From Emydura subglobosa (taxonomy: Eukaryota > Chordata > Testudines > Chelidae), in the NCBI GenBank assembly GCA_007922225.1, contig ML679972.1:38114340-38178339 (forward strand): 64,000 nt of DNA. Reading direction: 5' to 3'. Positions 22,326-35,400 of this stretch are shown piece by piece. Position numbers and translations under genes: made by a program. Numbering within the stretch: position 1 is the first letter of the stretch; each line of letters opens with the position of its first letter. The notes beneath the pieces were generated by a model. That model was given only the letters and a program-made list of their open reading frames with translations, did no database searches and was not told where the DNA came from.

Positions 22326-23022
22326 TGAAAGAGTTAAGAGTCTAAAAGAAATAAAATAGTTGTAGTAATAGAAAAGGAATTCATGGTTCCAATATTAGGA
22401 AATTAGTTTAGGACAACAATGGGTAAACCCTCTGCTAAAGAAAGGGAGTCTGTCTTTCTTTCGCCCGCTGATAAAGAAAGGGAGTTTTTCTCTCACCCTC
22501 TGCTGAAGGAAGAAGCACTTATCTAGTCATAAATTCTGGCTTCAGGAATTTCACCAGAGAGGGGTAAAAGGGAGGGAAAGTTTTCTTATCTGATAAGTGA
22601 AAGAATGTCAGCTTGAAGAAAACCATAAGAAGAGAGCAAGAGGTAAAGTTAGTAGGCGCATGCTTAGAAAGGTAATAGAATATTATCGCACACCCTGCAT
22701 AGAAAATTAGTTCATTAGCATGAACATGGATCTATATATGTTGTATGTGGAAGAAAATGTATGTAATAGGCGGTCGTGAAAGTTGTAAACCTTTTATTAC
22801 CCAGCCAATGGGGAACGAAGGGAGGGATTTTCTCGGCCGGGATAGGGAATATAAACTGTTAAACAAAGAAAGGGGGTGCGCTCCTTACAGAATAGATTTT
22901 TGTTCTGGAGTTGTGCCCAGCTTTGCAAACCTGTTATAAAAATAAAACGTAGTTTTTTTGTTACTCTTTACTTGTATCTGATGTTCTTTATTAAACCCTT
23001 TTAGTCAAAGTTATTATTTACA
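22326..23022 (+). mobile_element. Solo LTR with 4-bp target site duplication (ATGG)
   Basis: A 697-base AT-rich block that begins TGAAAGAG and ends ATTTACA, flanked on both sides by ATGG (22322-22325 and 23023-23026). In plus orientation it has a CCAAT box (about 22804), TATAAA at 22850-22855 and AATAAA at 22941-22946, in the U3-R-U5 order of a retroviral LTR. No internal region or second LTR is present, so it is a recombined solo LTR. A 4-bp duplication is typical of class I (gamma-like) endogenous retroviruses. The U3 part holds two copies of a purine-rich 'taaagaaagggagt' motif about 50 bases apart. Confidence 0.8.
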
Positions 23023-25439
23023 ATGGGGTGCACTCTGGGGGCAGGGGGCTGCATCTTTCAGTGACCCTCTGCCCTGCATGCGTGAGCCCCACTGCTCCCT
23101 CCAGCCCATGGGGGTGAGGTGCAGTCGCCAGCCCCTCAGACAAACCCCGCTAGATTGGATTGACATCAGATTGATCCGGAGTGACTCCACTCTAGATTCT
23201 CCTCAGCATCCCCGAGACCGGGGCCTGATCCTGGCTCCATTGCATGGCGGCAACGGAGATCACAAGGCGGCCCCTGGGCTGCGGATCCCAACACCAGCCA
23301 GGTGTGTAGCACCCCGGCCCCTCAGCACACACGGCAAAGGGGGGGGGCGGCTGGTAGCCAAAACCAGCTCAGCACAGGGGAACCTAGCGGTGGGACGCAG
23401 GCACGGCCGGTGGGCTTCCTCCCAGGCCCGTCTGTCCTCACAGTTTCTCCGGCCAGGACCCATTTTCATACCCCGCCCCCCCTTTGGGGTGGATATAGAG
23501 TCTGATAACGGGGAGACCTTGAGGATCAGGGATCCAGGGAAGGCGAGGATCAAGGGAGAGATTTTCCCGGGCTGGATCCTTCCAGGCTAAGTCCCTGGAT
23601 TGCTTCCCACCAGACCCCTCGCCTCCCGCAGGGGACAGCAAATGGCTAGAGAAAATCTCTGCCTTCCCAGAGGCCCGGGTGGCTCCAGCCAGCCTAAATC
23701 AGATCAGCTCCTTCTCCAGGATTTGCGGGTGTGGTGGGGCGGGGCTTCTTAACCCCTTCCTCACCCGTGGGGGGGATTGTAAAGTCCACCCCCCTCCCCA
23801 GTGTGCAGGGCGTGTTCCCACTCCCACACCCCCTTGTGCCACACACAAGGGGGCAAGCTTGTGTGTGAGCGGAGGAGAGACGCACGCCGCAGCGCGGGTC
23901 TGTGCACCACGGTGAGTGTGCGCGTGCGAGCGTGGCTCCATGTGCGCTGTGTAACACGGGGCCCACAAGCCAAAGGCCCTTCGGTGCCTGTTTTTATTCT
24001 AACGTTGCCTGGGAATTTATCCGGGTTCATTACGAACGTTTAAAAAATGGTGAAAATCTACAGCATGACCCAGGTTTCTGGGTAAGTAGCGGGGGCGCTG
24101 GTGAGCAGGGGGGCAACAAGGAAAGAAAAGTCAAAGTATAGGAAGGACAAGCAGATGCAGGGGTGGCTGCTTTGCTAAAGGGCATTATTTTGAAAGCGTC
24201 CCTGGCCTGTGATCCAGGGGCATGGCCTAGGAAGGATCCAGCCCCGGAACCTCTGAATCTGTTTCACACGCGTGTGTGTGAGTCTCGAATCTTCCACTGC
24301 CTCGCCTCACTTCACCCGCCAGCCCCACGGGGCCGCTTGCACCGATTTATTGCGCCCAGAAAACACAGCTCCCTAAAGCCCCGGACTGAGTTTGTGTAAC
24401 ACAAGCCGAGTCTTTGTGGACCTGAGCGGTGCAAAATCCGGGTGGAAGTCGGGTGGAGCGACGACATGGAAGCCAAGCACCAAATCTGGGGGGCACGGGG
24501 CCCGGGGCACCTGCCTGTGAAAAGCAGAGGTTACCCGCTGAGCGATCGAAGCCCTCTTCGTGGCCTGGCAAGGGCAACCTGGGCCACCCAGCTGGCGAGG
24601 AGATGCCCCCGCGTGGAGAGCTGGGCTGCAGTTGCTGGCTGGGAATGGATGGCTCAGCTGGTCTGAAAGGAACAGAGGGAATTAGATGTTCTGAAGCAAG
24701 AATTGTGGCCCCTGGTGTGAGATCAGAATCCCTCTGTGCCACTGCAATCAGGGTGTGACTCCAGATTGACACATGGGGAGCTGAGCTCAGAGACCAGCCC
24801 TGCCCCCATTGCAATCAGGGTGTGACTCCGGATTGATTCCGGGGGGGCTGAGATCAGAACCCAACCGTGACCCCATTAAAGCAGACCAAGTTGCTCCAAT
24901 TTACACAAGTCTTTATCCGAGATCCCCTAAACCAGCAGCTCTCCTCATCTCTCTAACATCCCCCATCTCTCCCCCTAGCCCCCAGCCGCTCAGATCCTGA
25001 ATGAAGCGTATGGGCAGCGTCTCTGGGTCCTCGCTGAGCCAGGGCCTTTGCTCAGGGTGAAACGGCCCAGGCAGGCGTGAAGCCGGCGGCTCCGGCCTTT
25101 CTCGGTGGCTTTGCTCATCGGCTGCAGATTCAGCTCCGATCCCCCGGGGGGACCTAACAGGATGTTGTTGCTGAGGCTGCCCCATTCAAGCCACCCCCGC
25201 TCCCCCGCAGCAACAGGGAGTGGGGGAGGACCCGCCGGTACGTTTGTTGTGTTGGAAAATCACAGCTAAATAGCTTCGCTGGGGAACCGGCCCAGCCCAT
25301 GGGCTGGATGGGAACAGAGAGCGCAGCGCCCGCACTGCGCCACACGGCTGGGCTGGCACCGCGCTAACGCACTGAGCCACCGGGTCCTCTGTCTGCCCAG
25401 CCCCAGACGCCGCCCTTCGTCCATCGACCTACCCTGGCA
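23023..25439. other. Gene-free interval
   Basis: No gene recognised. It contains diverged copies of the 'ctgatc..gtgactccg' element at about 23150-23260 and, reversed and clearer, at 24705-24880 (two tandem units with 'gcaatcagggtgtgactcc'). Confidence 0.45.
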
Positions 25440-26190
25440 ACCGGTCCCCATGCACCCCACTCGGTGCATCCCCGTATACCCCCGGCTGTCCTTCCATTCA
25501 TCCCTATACACCCCCACCTGTCCGTCCATCCATTCCCATACACCCCTGTCTGTCCATCCCTCCATCCCCACACACCCCCACCTGTCCGTCCATCCATTCC
25601 CATACACCCCCATCTGTCCATCCCTCCATCCCCATACACCCCCGTCTGTCCATCCATCCACACACCCCATCTGTCCTTCCATTCATCTCCATACACCCCC
25701 ATCTGTCCTTCCATTCATCTCCATACCTGTCCATCCATCCATCCATCCCCATGCACGTCTATCTACCTACCCTAGTTAGCTTTCCCCATTCACCCTGCTC
25801 TATCCATCCATCCATCCCCAGACAGCCCCTCTATCCATCTTCCTACCTGGCTATCTAGCGCTATTCACACCATCTTTCTATCACCATTCACCCCCCTCTA
25901 TCTAGCTAACCCCATACACATCCCGCAAGCATCCATCCATCTCCCTTTATCTACCTATCTATCTAACCCCGTACACATCCCTCAAGCCATCCATCCATTC
26001 ATAACCATACACCCCCATCTGTCTAGCCATCCATCCATCCCTGTACACCCCTTTTATCTATCCCTCCCTCCCTATATACACCCCTCTGCCTATCTACCCA
26101 CCTAGCTCTCACCATTCACCCCGCTTTATCTATCGATCCCCCATCCCTCCCCGAACACCCCCCTCTATCTGCCTGCCTGGCTGGCGATTG
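25440..26190 (+). repeat. CCATCC/ACACCCC minisatellite
   Basis: Tandem units of about 30-36 bases such as 'catccccatacacccccatc' and 'tgtccatccctc', well kept in the first 300 bases and degenerate after 25780 with 'tatctacctatctatctaac'. Confidence 0.9.
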
Positions 26191-26219
26191 ATTTGTGCCA
26201 CTATCCGGACAGGGATCAG

Positions 26220-27420
26220 TAGGGTCACCACATCAGCTTGCCGGCTATGACGCTGTCTGGATTGGGGGGGACCATTTATAAAGTTATTTCACATCAATAT
26301 TGCAAAATTACAACAATTTGTAGGGTGTAGGCCACGGCAGGTACCATTAGCAAGGTTCCAATTTGCTGAACATGATAATGTTGTTTCGGTGTATGTGTCA
26401 TCTTGGCAGGTATGTTATAATTACATCTGGCACATCTGTATTTCAACTTGTGCTGCGGTGTTTCTGGGTGACACCCAGACAGGATGGCAGCAGCAATAAA
26501 CCTCAGTGCTTAATGGCCCATCAAGGAAACTCACAGAAACAAAGAGCCCAGGAATGAGAGAAAGCCAGGGCTACACCTGATGATGACATCAGGACAGGGT
26601 GAAAATGAAATTTACAAGCTGCTGCTGAAATTGACCGATCAGTGCCAATTGTCTGTGGAGGGTAAGGAAAATGTGGCCGCAGTTGCACCAGGACATGTAA
26701 GAACACGCTGCCCTGGGGACAGGGACTCTCTGAGGCTTTTCCATGCCATGTGCTGACTCTGAGGGCTTGTTTTTTAAACAGGCCACATGGCAAGCCACTA
26801 TAAAAGGCAGCGGCACCACATCCAAATTCATTGCCTTCAGTCTTTTGTTTTCAATCTTCATTCCTGCTTCCTACCTCTGGATCAACTCATCTGCAACTGA
26901 AGCTGTGAAAGAAAGGACTAAGAGACCCAGCCAGGGACCGGATGTGCACCAGAGGGACTGTACAAGCCTGCAAACTCTACAATTCTCCTGAGAACCTGAT
27001 AGATGTGGACTTTCAAATCATTTGTACGTATCTGATTGCTTTAATCATATAACACCTCTCACCTTGTTTGTTTCTTTCCTTTTACAATAAACCTTTAGTT
27101 CAGTTACTAAAGGATTGGCTGGCAGCAGGGTATTTTGGGTTAGATCCAAACTGACACTGATGTGACGATGTGGCTGACCCTTTGGGGTCAGGAGAACATT
27201 TTGGTAAAAGGAAGAGAGTTTTAAATAACTTCTCTCTTCACTGGACCTAGCTGCTGCTTGGGTGCCAGAGACTGAAATGCAGCGAAGGGGACTGACTGCG
27301 TAGTTTTTGTTTCAGCTTCTGGATAACCAGTGTGGGGAATCAGAAACATGGTTTGAAATTGTAGCTGGTTGGTGAATCTAACTGCAGTGTTACCCACCAG
27401 CACTGGGAGAATCTGCTTTC
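26220..27420 (+). mobile_element. LTR-like or retroelement-derived AT-rich block
   Basis: An AT-rich insertion in GC-rich surroundings. TATAAAAG at 26799-26806 is followed 287 bases later by AATAAA (27086-27091) and then a further tract ending around 'ttacccaccagcactgggag'. This order resembles an LTR, and I recall similar sequence as a common repeat in turtle genomes. Ends and target duplication could not be fixed. No protein-coding remnant was seen. Confidence 0.45.
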
Positions 27421-27729
27421 CTTCTGCTGCGTGCTCTGCCCTTGGCATTTTCAGGTGGGTGAGGCACAGATGGATCACACATGCTGCCCACCCGTGCAGG
27501 GGCAGGGGCGAGGACACAGATGGGTGGCTGCTTGTTCTCATGCTGGACCCGTGGGCCGCTAGCCCCTGTAGTGTACCCAGGCCTCGGCGCTGCTTGGGCT
27601 TGTGGGGCAGGGAGGCAATAGTGCAGGGTGTCCTGCCACCCTCGGCTGGCAAGTTCCCGCCACGCACCTGGAAATTTCAGTGCCCTCTGCTAGCACCGAG
27701 TGCGCAGGAGTCCAGCCCTTGATCCCTGG

Positions 27730-27960
27730 TTATTACTAATCCCCAGCTCTTATCACCCAGAAAGCTCAGTGCGCTTTACAGAGGAGCATGGTGTCATGGT
27801 CCCCATTACACAGATGAGGAAAATGAGGCACAATGGGGGGTTGACTTGTCCCAGCAGACCAGTGCCAGACTTGAAATAGAAGCCGGGCCTCCTGAGACCC
27901 AGTCCAGTGCTCTATCCACTAGGACACACTGTCCAGCGCTCTACCCACTAGGACGCACTA
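27730..27960 (-). repeat. CORE-SINE fragment, reverse orientation
   Basis: 'ccattacacagatgaggaaa' and 'atgaggcacaatggggg', then 'gtgctctatccactaggaca', duplicated ('agcgctctacccactaggac'). This is the reverse of a tRNA-derived SINE. Confidence 0.65.
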
Positions 27961-28074
27961 TTTAGGGACCTGAATAAATGGCCATCCATGGCCTCTGTGC
28001 AGGGCCTCTCCAGATGGAGCCGAATGCCCCGCCTGTAGCTTCTCCAGGTTTTGACCCAAACACTTGTGCGGCTC

Positions 28075-28112
28075 CGTCTTCCACCCCAGAGGTGGCTGCA
28101 TTTCAGGGGCAA
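28075..28112 (-). repeat. Family A monomer fragment, reverse orientation
   Basis: 'ccaccccagaggtggctgca' is the reverse complement of the family A core. Confidence 0.6.
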
Positions 28113-28889
28113 CTGAAGTGGCAGCTACCCAGGTGAAGGTGCTCCTGGGGCATCTTGCTAACAGGGGAGGTTTGCGGGGGAGCAGGGAGGAGGCTGTCCC
28201 TGTCTATGGGCCTTCAGTGAGCCCAGTCTGCAGCGCTGCCGCACCCAGCTCTGGCGTCGCCCCTTCTGACACGACACTGGGAAAGGGGAGAGGACACGGG
28301 GGAGCCGAGCGCCCGTGGAAACCCTGCCTCAGAGGGAAACGGCTAAAGAAAATCGGTTCGGGTCAGCCAGGAGAAGGGCATGAGGGGCCGCCTTCAGCAT
28401 CTGCAATTTATCCCCTTTCACCTAGTGCCCCGGTGGCATCACGGGGGCTGGTGTTATGGAGCTGTTCATCCCAGGGTGTGTGGCGGGGGAGAGGGGGGAA
28501 GCCAAGAGCCCAAAGGTCAGTGAGGGACCGTGCCAAATCTCCCCGGCCCCAGGCCAGTGGGCAAGGCTGCGCCGGACACTGGGGCAGCTCCCATGGCAGA
28601 GCGGGGCCCCTTGTGTTACCGCTTGGATAAACTCCAAGGGGCAGAGGGCACAGGGACTGACACCCGGCCCAGGCCACGGGAGACAGCTGGGGATGCTGGG
28701 AACAAATGTCGGGGGTGTTTTGATGCAGGAATGGGCAGGGTGAGTCTGGGAGGGGGGGGACACAGTTCATTGATATCTGCAGAGGGATCGGGGGGGGGAC
28801 CCAGCACTAAGCCTGGTGGGTCACCTGCGGGGGGCCCACCCCAAGCTGCTGGGGTCAATGTGCAAAGGCCTCTGCAGGGGCCGGCCCAG

Positions 28890-28931
28890 CGAGTTAATCA
28901 GTGGCCAGGGCAGCCCGGGGCCGGCTATAAG
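28890..28931 (+). promoter_or_regulatory. Candidate CYP2 promoter elements (HNF1-like half site, TATA-like box)
   Basis: CTATAAGA (about 28925-28932) lies about 100 bases before the CYP2 start codon, a normal distance for a TATA element plus a short 5' UTR. GTTAAT at 28893-28898 is an HNF1 half site, common in liver-expressed P450 promoters. Motif evidence only. Confidence 0.4.
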
Positions 28932-29025
28932 ACCCATGGACCAATAGCCGCGGGGCATTCCCAAACACCTCTCCCGTGGCAGCAGGGCCGGAGCCGCATC
29001 GGCAGCGCTGATCCCGCCGAGGAAG

Positions 29026-32000
29026 ATGGAGGCTGGTGCCGTGTTGACCCTGGGCTTCCTCCTTCTCCTCCTCTTCCTCTCCTTCCGAGCCTCCCCCCGC
29101 CAGGGCCCAGGACGCCTGCCCCCGGGGCCGGCCCCCCTGCCCCTGCTGGGGAACCTGACCCAGAACGTCCTCCCGCTCTACCGCTCCTATCACCGGGTAA
29201 GGAGGGACCTGGGCCCAAGCGCCGGGACTGGAGCCCAACAGCTGGGGCCAAAGGCGGCTCCCACCCCTGGCCCGTCTGCCTGGCACCCATCCGGCACCTG
29301 GCCCGCGTGCCAGCGGCAGGCTCCATTCAGCTATCTTCCCCCTGCAACTCCCTTGGTCTGTCCCCCTCCCTCTGCCCCGACAGCTGCCTACCCACCCCCC
29401 TGCATGCCCCTCGGTCTATGCCCTGCAGACCCCTCCATCTACCTATCCCCCTACACACCCCTCGATCCATCCAGCTTCATACACACCCCTCCATCAACCT
29501 AGCTATTCACCCCCCATTCACCCCTCACTCCCGCTAGCTATTCTTGCATATTGTCTCTCTCTCCCCATACACACCCGTCATCTGTCTGTCTATCTATCTA
29601 TCTATCTATCTATCCCCATCCATCCATCCATCCAGACCACACAAATCCAAGCCATCAAGAGCCAGCCCAGGCCACCCCAGGGGCAGGGGCTAGCGCCAGG
29701 TGCGTTGGGGCTGTGATTCAGTCACACCCGGGTCCCTTTGGGCCCCTCTGCCATTGGCAAAGGCCTTAAAATGGGTGGAAACAGCCGCCTGGGAATCCCC
29801 TCTGTGCTGGGCGGTGCGCAGCTCTGCACAGCCCCTCTTCCCAACCCACAGCATGGGGGGGGCAGATCACAAGTGTGGCCGGAGTGCACTGCGCTGTGTC
29901 TATTCTCTGCCTCCCAGGGCCCATGCGGGGTGGATCAGGGGCGTGGCTGGGGTGCACTGCAGCTGTTCTCTGCCTCTCCCCCGCAAAGCCCATGGGGGGA
30001 GGGGCGATCGGGGGCGTGGCCAGAGCACAATGCGCCGTGGCTATTCTTTGTCCCTTAGGGCTCATAGGGGACAAATCATGAGTTAAGGCAGCCTTGAGGC
30101 TGCTCTAAATTACAGTGGGGGCCAGGCAGGGTACAGGAAGCACAAAGGGGTTAGTCAGCTTCCCTCACCTCTGCCTTGATGGGGAAACTGAGGCTAAAGC
30201 TGCCATAGCCTTTCCTGATTAACTCCCTCCCACGCCCCATTGTGCTGTCTTACCCCTCCTGTTGTGATTCTCACCTTCAGCTCTGCCAGAAATATGGCCC
30301 CATCTTCACCGTCTGGCTGGGCCCGAGGCCTGCAGTGGTGCTATGCAGCTCTGAGGTGCTGCACGACGCCCTGGTGGAGCATAGCAAGGAATTCAGCGGC
30401 CGAGCTCCCATCCCTGTGCTCACGTGGGTCTCCCACGGGTACGGTGAGTGAAGGCCAGGGAGGGTCTCTGCAAATCCCTGCTCCCCCTGCCCGGTGGCAT
30501 CACACCGGCTCCACTGCCTCGGTGGCTTTGTTAACCTGGGGAACTGCCTGCCACTGGAGAACACAGCGGGCTAGCAGGATTCACGCAGTGTGGGCTAGCG
30601 GATAGACCACTGGCCTGCTGTGTGCCCTCGGGCCAGTCACTGTGCTGCTCATGCCTCGATTTCCCCACCTGTAAAATAGGAATAATGCTACTGCGCTCCT
30701 GTGTAAGCCTCCTTGACATCTACAGATGACAAGAGCGAGGGATTGGCATTATTCTATGTTAACGGGACCAGCCCGGCCTGCATCCGCACCCAGAGTCGGG
30801 CACCATTTCCCCTTCAAAACGGGACTTTGGGGATTAAATCATTTTTATTTTATTTTTCATCACAGTGGAAATTTCTGCTTAGAAAGTCCAGTCCCAGCCA
30901 CGTTGTTTTTTTTCGGGGGGGGGGAGGCCGCGGGGGGGGGTTGTTGGAACCCTGAACATTTTCAAAAAGTGTTTCAGTTGCCAGCAATCAACCCCCCCAC
31001 CCCAACCAGCCTCCAAAATATGACTGATCAGGCAAAACTTGTTCAGTCTCTATTTGCCTCACAAAAGAAAACCAAAGAAAACCACCTTCTTTGGCATTCT
31101 GAGGGGAGGGGTAATGAAAAAACTCAAATAATTGTATTGGAAAATGGTGGCTTTTTTTTTCTTTCCCTTTTCAGCCAAAATTTTCACAGGCGGAGGGGGA
31201 GGGGCAGGGGGACGGGACATTTCCCAACTAAACCCAGGGTAAGGACTTCTCTATGTCCCCCTCTAGTGGCTGTTTGTATAACCCATGCTAACCTAATGTG
31301 GTGGTTGGGGTATCTAATGGTTAGCGCCGGAGGGGAGGAGGACTGGGAGTCAGGACTCCTGGGTTCTCTCCCCAGGTCTAGGAGGGGAGAAGAAACTAGT
31401 GGGGAAAGCGAGGGGGGCATTGGTCAGAAGTGCTGGGTTCTGTTCCTGGTACTGGGGGGGGGAGTGGTGTCTAGTGGTTAGAGCAAGGCGGGAGCTGGGG
31501 TCTGCTCCTGGCTCTGAGGGAGGAGCCAGGGCCTCTGTTAATAACATCAGACGGCCGGCGTCCCCGCGGCGCTGTTGCAGGATTAATTAACAGCAATGGC
31601 GAGCGCTGGCGACAGCTGCGACGTTTCACCCTCACCACGCTCCGGAACCTGGGCATGGGCAAGAGGACGCTGGAGCAGCGGGTGCAGGAGGAGGCGCAGC
31701 ACCTCGCCCAAGCTGTGGCCGCCAAAGAAGGTGAGCAGCACCCAGCAGCATGCCCCGGGCGCATCCCCAGACAGAGAGCTCCGGCCACAGGCTTGGGCAC
31801 CTGACGGAGAGTCCGGCGAGCCCTGACTCTAGAAGGGAAGTGTCTGCTAGTGGTTAGAGCGGGGGGGCTGGGCGCCAGGACTCCTGGGTTCTATCCCAGG
31901 CTCTGCAAGGGGTGTGGGATGTAGTGGTTAGAGCGGGGGGGGGGGAAGGGCTGGGAGCCAGGACTCCTGGGTTCTCCGGTTCCCCCATCGGGGCTTGTCC

Positions 32001-35000
32001 CTGGTGTCTGTTCATCCCCCTCACAGGGCGTGAGTTCGATCCACTGCCCGACCTCACCCAGGCCGTTGCCAACGTCATCTGCTCCGTGGTGTTCGGGACC
32101 CGCTTCAGCGGCGACAACAAGGATTTCCAACAGCTCCTGCACATCATCAAGTCCTACATGTGCTACTTTCGCTCCCTCCCTGCGCAGGTACGCCACAGCC
32201 CCAGCCCCCCCTTGGCCAGCCCCTGATCACCAAAGCAGGGCTCCAGCCCCCGTCTTCGGGCACAGCCATGAAACCATCCCTGGGGCCTTGCGTCTGGCCA
32301 TGACACCAGGAGGCAGGGACGTACCATTAGCTGGTTGGGACTTTTTCGACAAAACATTTTTCCCTTGGAAACTGCCAATTCCCCGTCCCGTGTGTGAGAA
32401 AGAGCCAGTTCTGGTGAATTTCCCACTTCAGAAAATCCTGTGATCTCCCGCGATGGCCATTTTGGAAAGAAAAAAGTTCCAAGTTTTTGCACCCAAATTA
32501 CTTTTTGCTCCGAACTGTGCGTTCATTTGTAGTAAAAACAAAGACCAATGAATACGACCAGGGAGAAACCGAAATGAAGTTTTCCATTGACCCGAGCCGG
32601 AATTTGTCTCCCCCTGGTTTCGGTCTGTGAGAATTTGCAAGGTTTTGAAGTTATCCTGATTGAGGGCGGGAAAATTTTCTCCACAGCTCACAGGACGGGA
32701 AACCCATTTTCCAGCCAGCTCAGGTCAATAGCTTCGTGGGGGAAACTGAGGCAACGAGGGGCAGAGCCTTGGTGCCGGGTCACACAGCATATGAGTGGTA
32801 GCGGTGGGATGAGAATTCCAACGCGGTGCTTTAGCCAGAAGGGCAGCCTGCCTCCCTTCTCCTTCCCTGCTATTAAGTGACTCACACTCCCCCGGCCCCC
32901 GGCTCTGTGCCATCTCTCTGCTTCCCCCCATAGCTGTTCAACACCTTCCCGGGAATCATGTCCTTCTTGCCTGGCCCGCACAGGCAGATCTTCAGGGAGT
33001 ATAAGCGCCTGGCAGCCTTCATCCAGGCCCAGGTGGCGTCCCACCGACACAGCCTGGACCCCAGCACTCCCCGTGACCTCATTGACTGCTTCCTCCTGCG
33101 GCAGGCCCAGGTGAGGGGTGTCCCGGCCAGGGGGCCGTGCCCAGGGGGGACAGAGGTGTCAGCGCCCAGGGAGCCACCGGGCAGACGGCAGGTGGGGAGG
33201 AGGATTGTGCCTGGAATTCAGCTCTGTTGATTGGGGGGGTGGATGTGGATCCTGAGGCCAGATCCTGAGGGCTCAAGTTATAGATGGTCCCAAGCTGTGC
33301 TGCAGTCATGTTCTAGCCGTCCGTCCCTCCATCCGCCCTATAGACACCCCTCCATCTATCCCCATAGAAACCCCTCCACCCCTCCATCTATNNNNNNNNN
33401 NTCCCTCCATCCCCCCAGATACCACCATCCGTCCATCCCCAGTCACACCCCTCTACCTATCCAGCCACTGACTCGACACTCATCACCCTCCTACCCCTCC
33501 GTCAGCTCAGAGATTCCTGCCCCAGCGCCCGTTCCTCCCAGCCCCCTGGAGCCGGGCCAATCCCCAGCCATCCCTCCATCTCCCCGGGGCCCCGGGCTGG
33601 GAATCTGACAGCCCCCGGCATTCCTTGCTGGCGGGCAGGGTGGGAGGCTGAGACGGTGCACCATGGGGGTGCCCCCATCCTCGGCCGTTCACCAGGAGCG
33701 AGGAGCACGGGAGCAGACGGAGTTTGGGGACGAGAACCTGGTGGCGCTGACCAGCTCCCTCTTCATCGGCGGCCTGGAGACCACCAGTAACACCATCCAG
33801 TTCAGCCTGCTGGTGCTCGGCAACTTCCCGGACGTGCAAGGTGGGCGCGAGTAATGCCGGCTCCCTCCCCCGCCCAGCCCGGGGTGCTGTGAGCAGGGGG
33901 GAGGGGGACCACCCCTCTAGGATCCCCCCTTCCATCCACCACACAAGGGGTCTCCCCAGCCAGGGTGAAGCAGATGCAAGGGCTCTCCTCCCAGTTGCCG
34001 GCTCAGGGCATGGCATGCACGGCGCTGTTCTCTGCCCCCCAGGGTCCATGCGGGCAGAACCTAAGTTAGAGCAGCCCTGAAGTTGCTCTGCATTACATCA
34101 GGGACTGGCCAAAAAGAAGAGCAAAGGAACTTAGAGCCCCACGTCCCAGTCCCAAGGGAAGGGTGGGGGAGCCAAGGACAGGAGAGAGGTGCAGGGGCAG
34201 AGCCCCCAGCTGGGAGGAAGGGTAGGAGGAGGTAGGAGCCCTGCCCCCCAAGCCATCGTGGGAAGGCTGGCGGAGTGGGGGAGGGGGAATCCATCACTCA
34301 GCTGGGAAAAGTGCTGCAAAGAATCCTGGGAAATGTGTTGCTGTCTGGAAGGGGGGCGATTGGGGGAGGGGCGAGGAGCGAGACGGGGCGAGGAGGATGG
34401 CTGAGGAGGGGACACAGAAGGCGGGAGCAGCCCCCCTTCCCCGGCGTCCCAGGGCCGTGTGTGTCGCCTCGCAGCGCGGGTGCAGGGGGAGCTGGACAAG
34501 GCCGTGGGCAGGGCCCGGCCCCCCGCCATGGAGGACCGTCTGCGGCTGCCCTACACCAACGCCGTGCTGCACGAACTCCAGCGCTACCTCGACCTGGTGC
34601 CCATGAGCCTGCCCCACACCACCATCTGCCCCACCGCCTTCCGGGGATACTTCATCCCTCAGGTGAGCACCCCGCAAACCCCTGCGCGGCGCTGGGGGGG
34701 TCACTGGCCCACGTGCTCCCTGAGGAAATGCCACCATGCCCCCCCTTCTACCCTTCACTTCCCTAAGCTGCCGCATCCCACCCCAGAGGAAGCTGCACCT
34801 CAGCACCAACCAAGCAGCTGCCCCATTCCAGCCCAGAGGTGGCTGCATTTCAGTGGTGGGAGAAGGGATCCCCAGCCAGTTTGGCGATGAAATGTTACCG
34901 CTCGTTACTGAGCCAGTGCAGGTCCTGGATTCTCCTCCCCGCTCTGCTGCTGACCTATTGTGTGACCTCAGGCATGGTCCTTACCTGCCCCGTGCCTCAG

Positions 35001-35364
35001 TTTCCCTCTTTGAGAAAGGGACATCGTGATCCCAAACTGACGTTGAGAGCTGTGGATTCTAGCCTCTCAGGACTGTTATGGCCTTTCCAGGCCTAGCCCT
35101 GTAAAATGCCTAAAACCTCGCTCTGTCGGTGTCTTGTCCTCCCTCCCAGGGTACAACTATCATCCCGCTCCTGGCCTCTGGGCACTTTGACCCAGTCAGC
35201 TGGGAGACCCCGGAGGATTTTAACCCGGGGCATTTCTTAGATGAGAATGGAGCCTTCAGGAAGCGAGACGCAGCCATGCCCTTCTCTGCAGGTAATGGGG
35301 ACATATGTTCGCCTCCTGTCTCTCACTCACACACAGAGCAGGGCTCAGCCCCCACCCCAGATCG

Positions 35365-35400
<36 letters not shown>

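Noticed and set aside
22326..23022. AT-rich block as a small protein-coding gene (short frames near 22745)
   Set aside because: LTR termini, target duplication and promoter/poly(A) order explain the block, and the short frames overlap U3 and R.
28530..29537. 335-codon open frame on the plus strand
   Set aside because: It runs through the CYP2 promoter, exon 1 and intron 1 in a different frame, is proline-rich and resembles no family.
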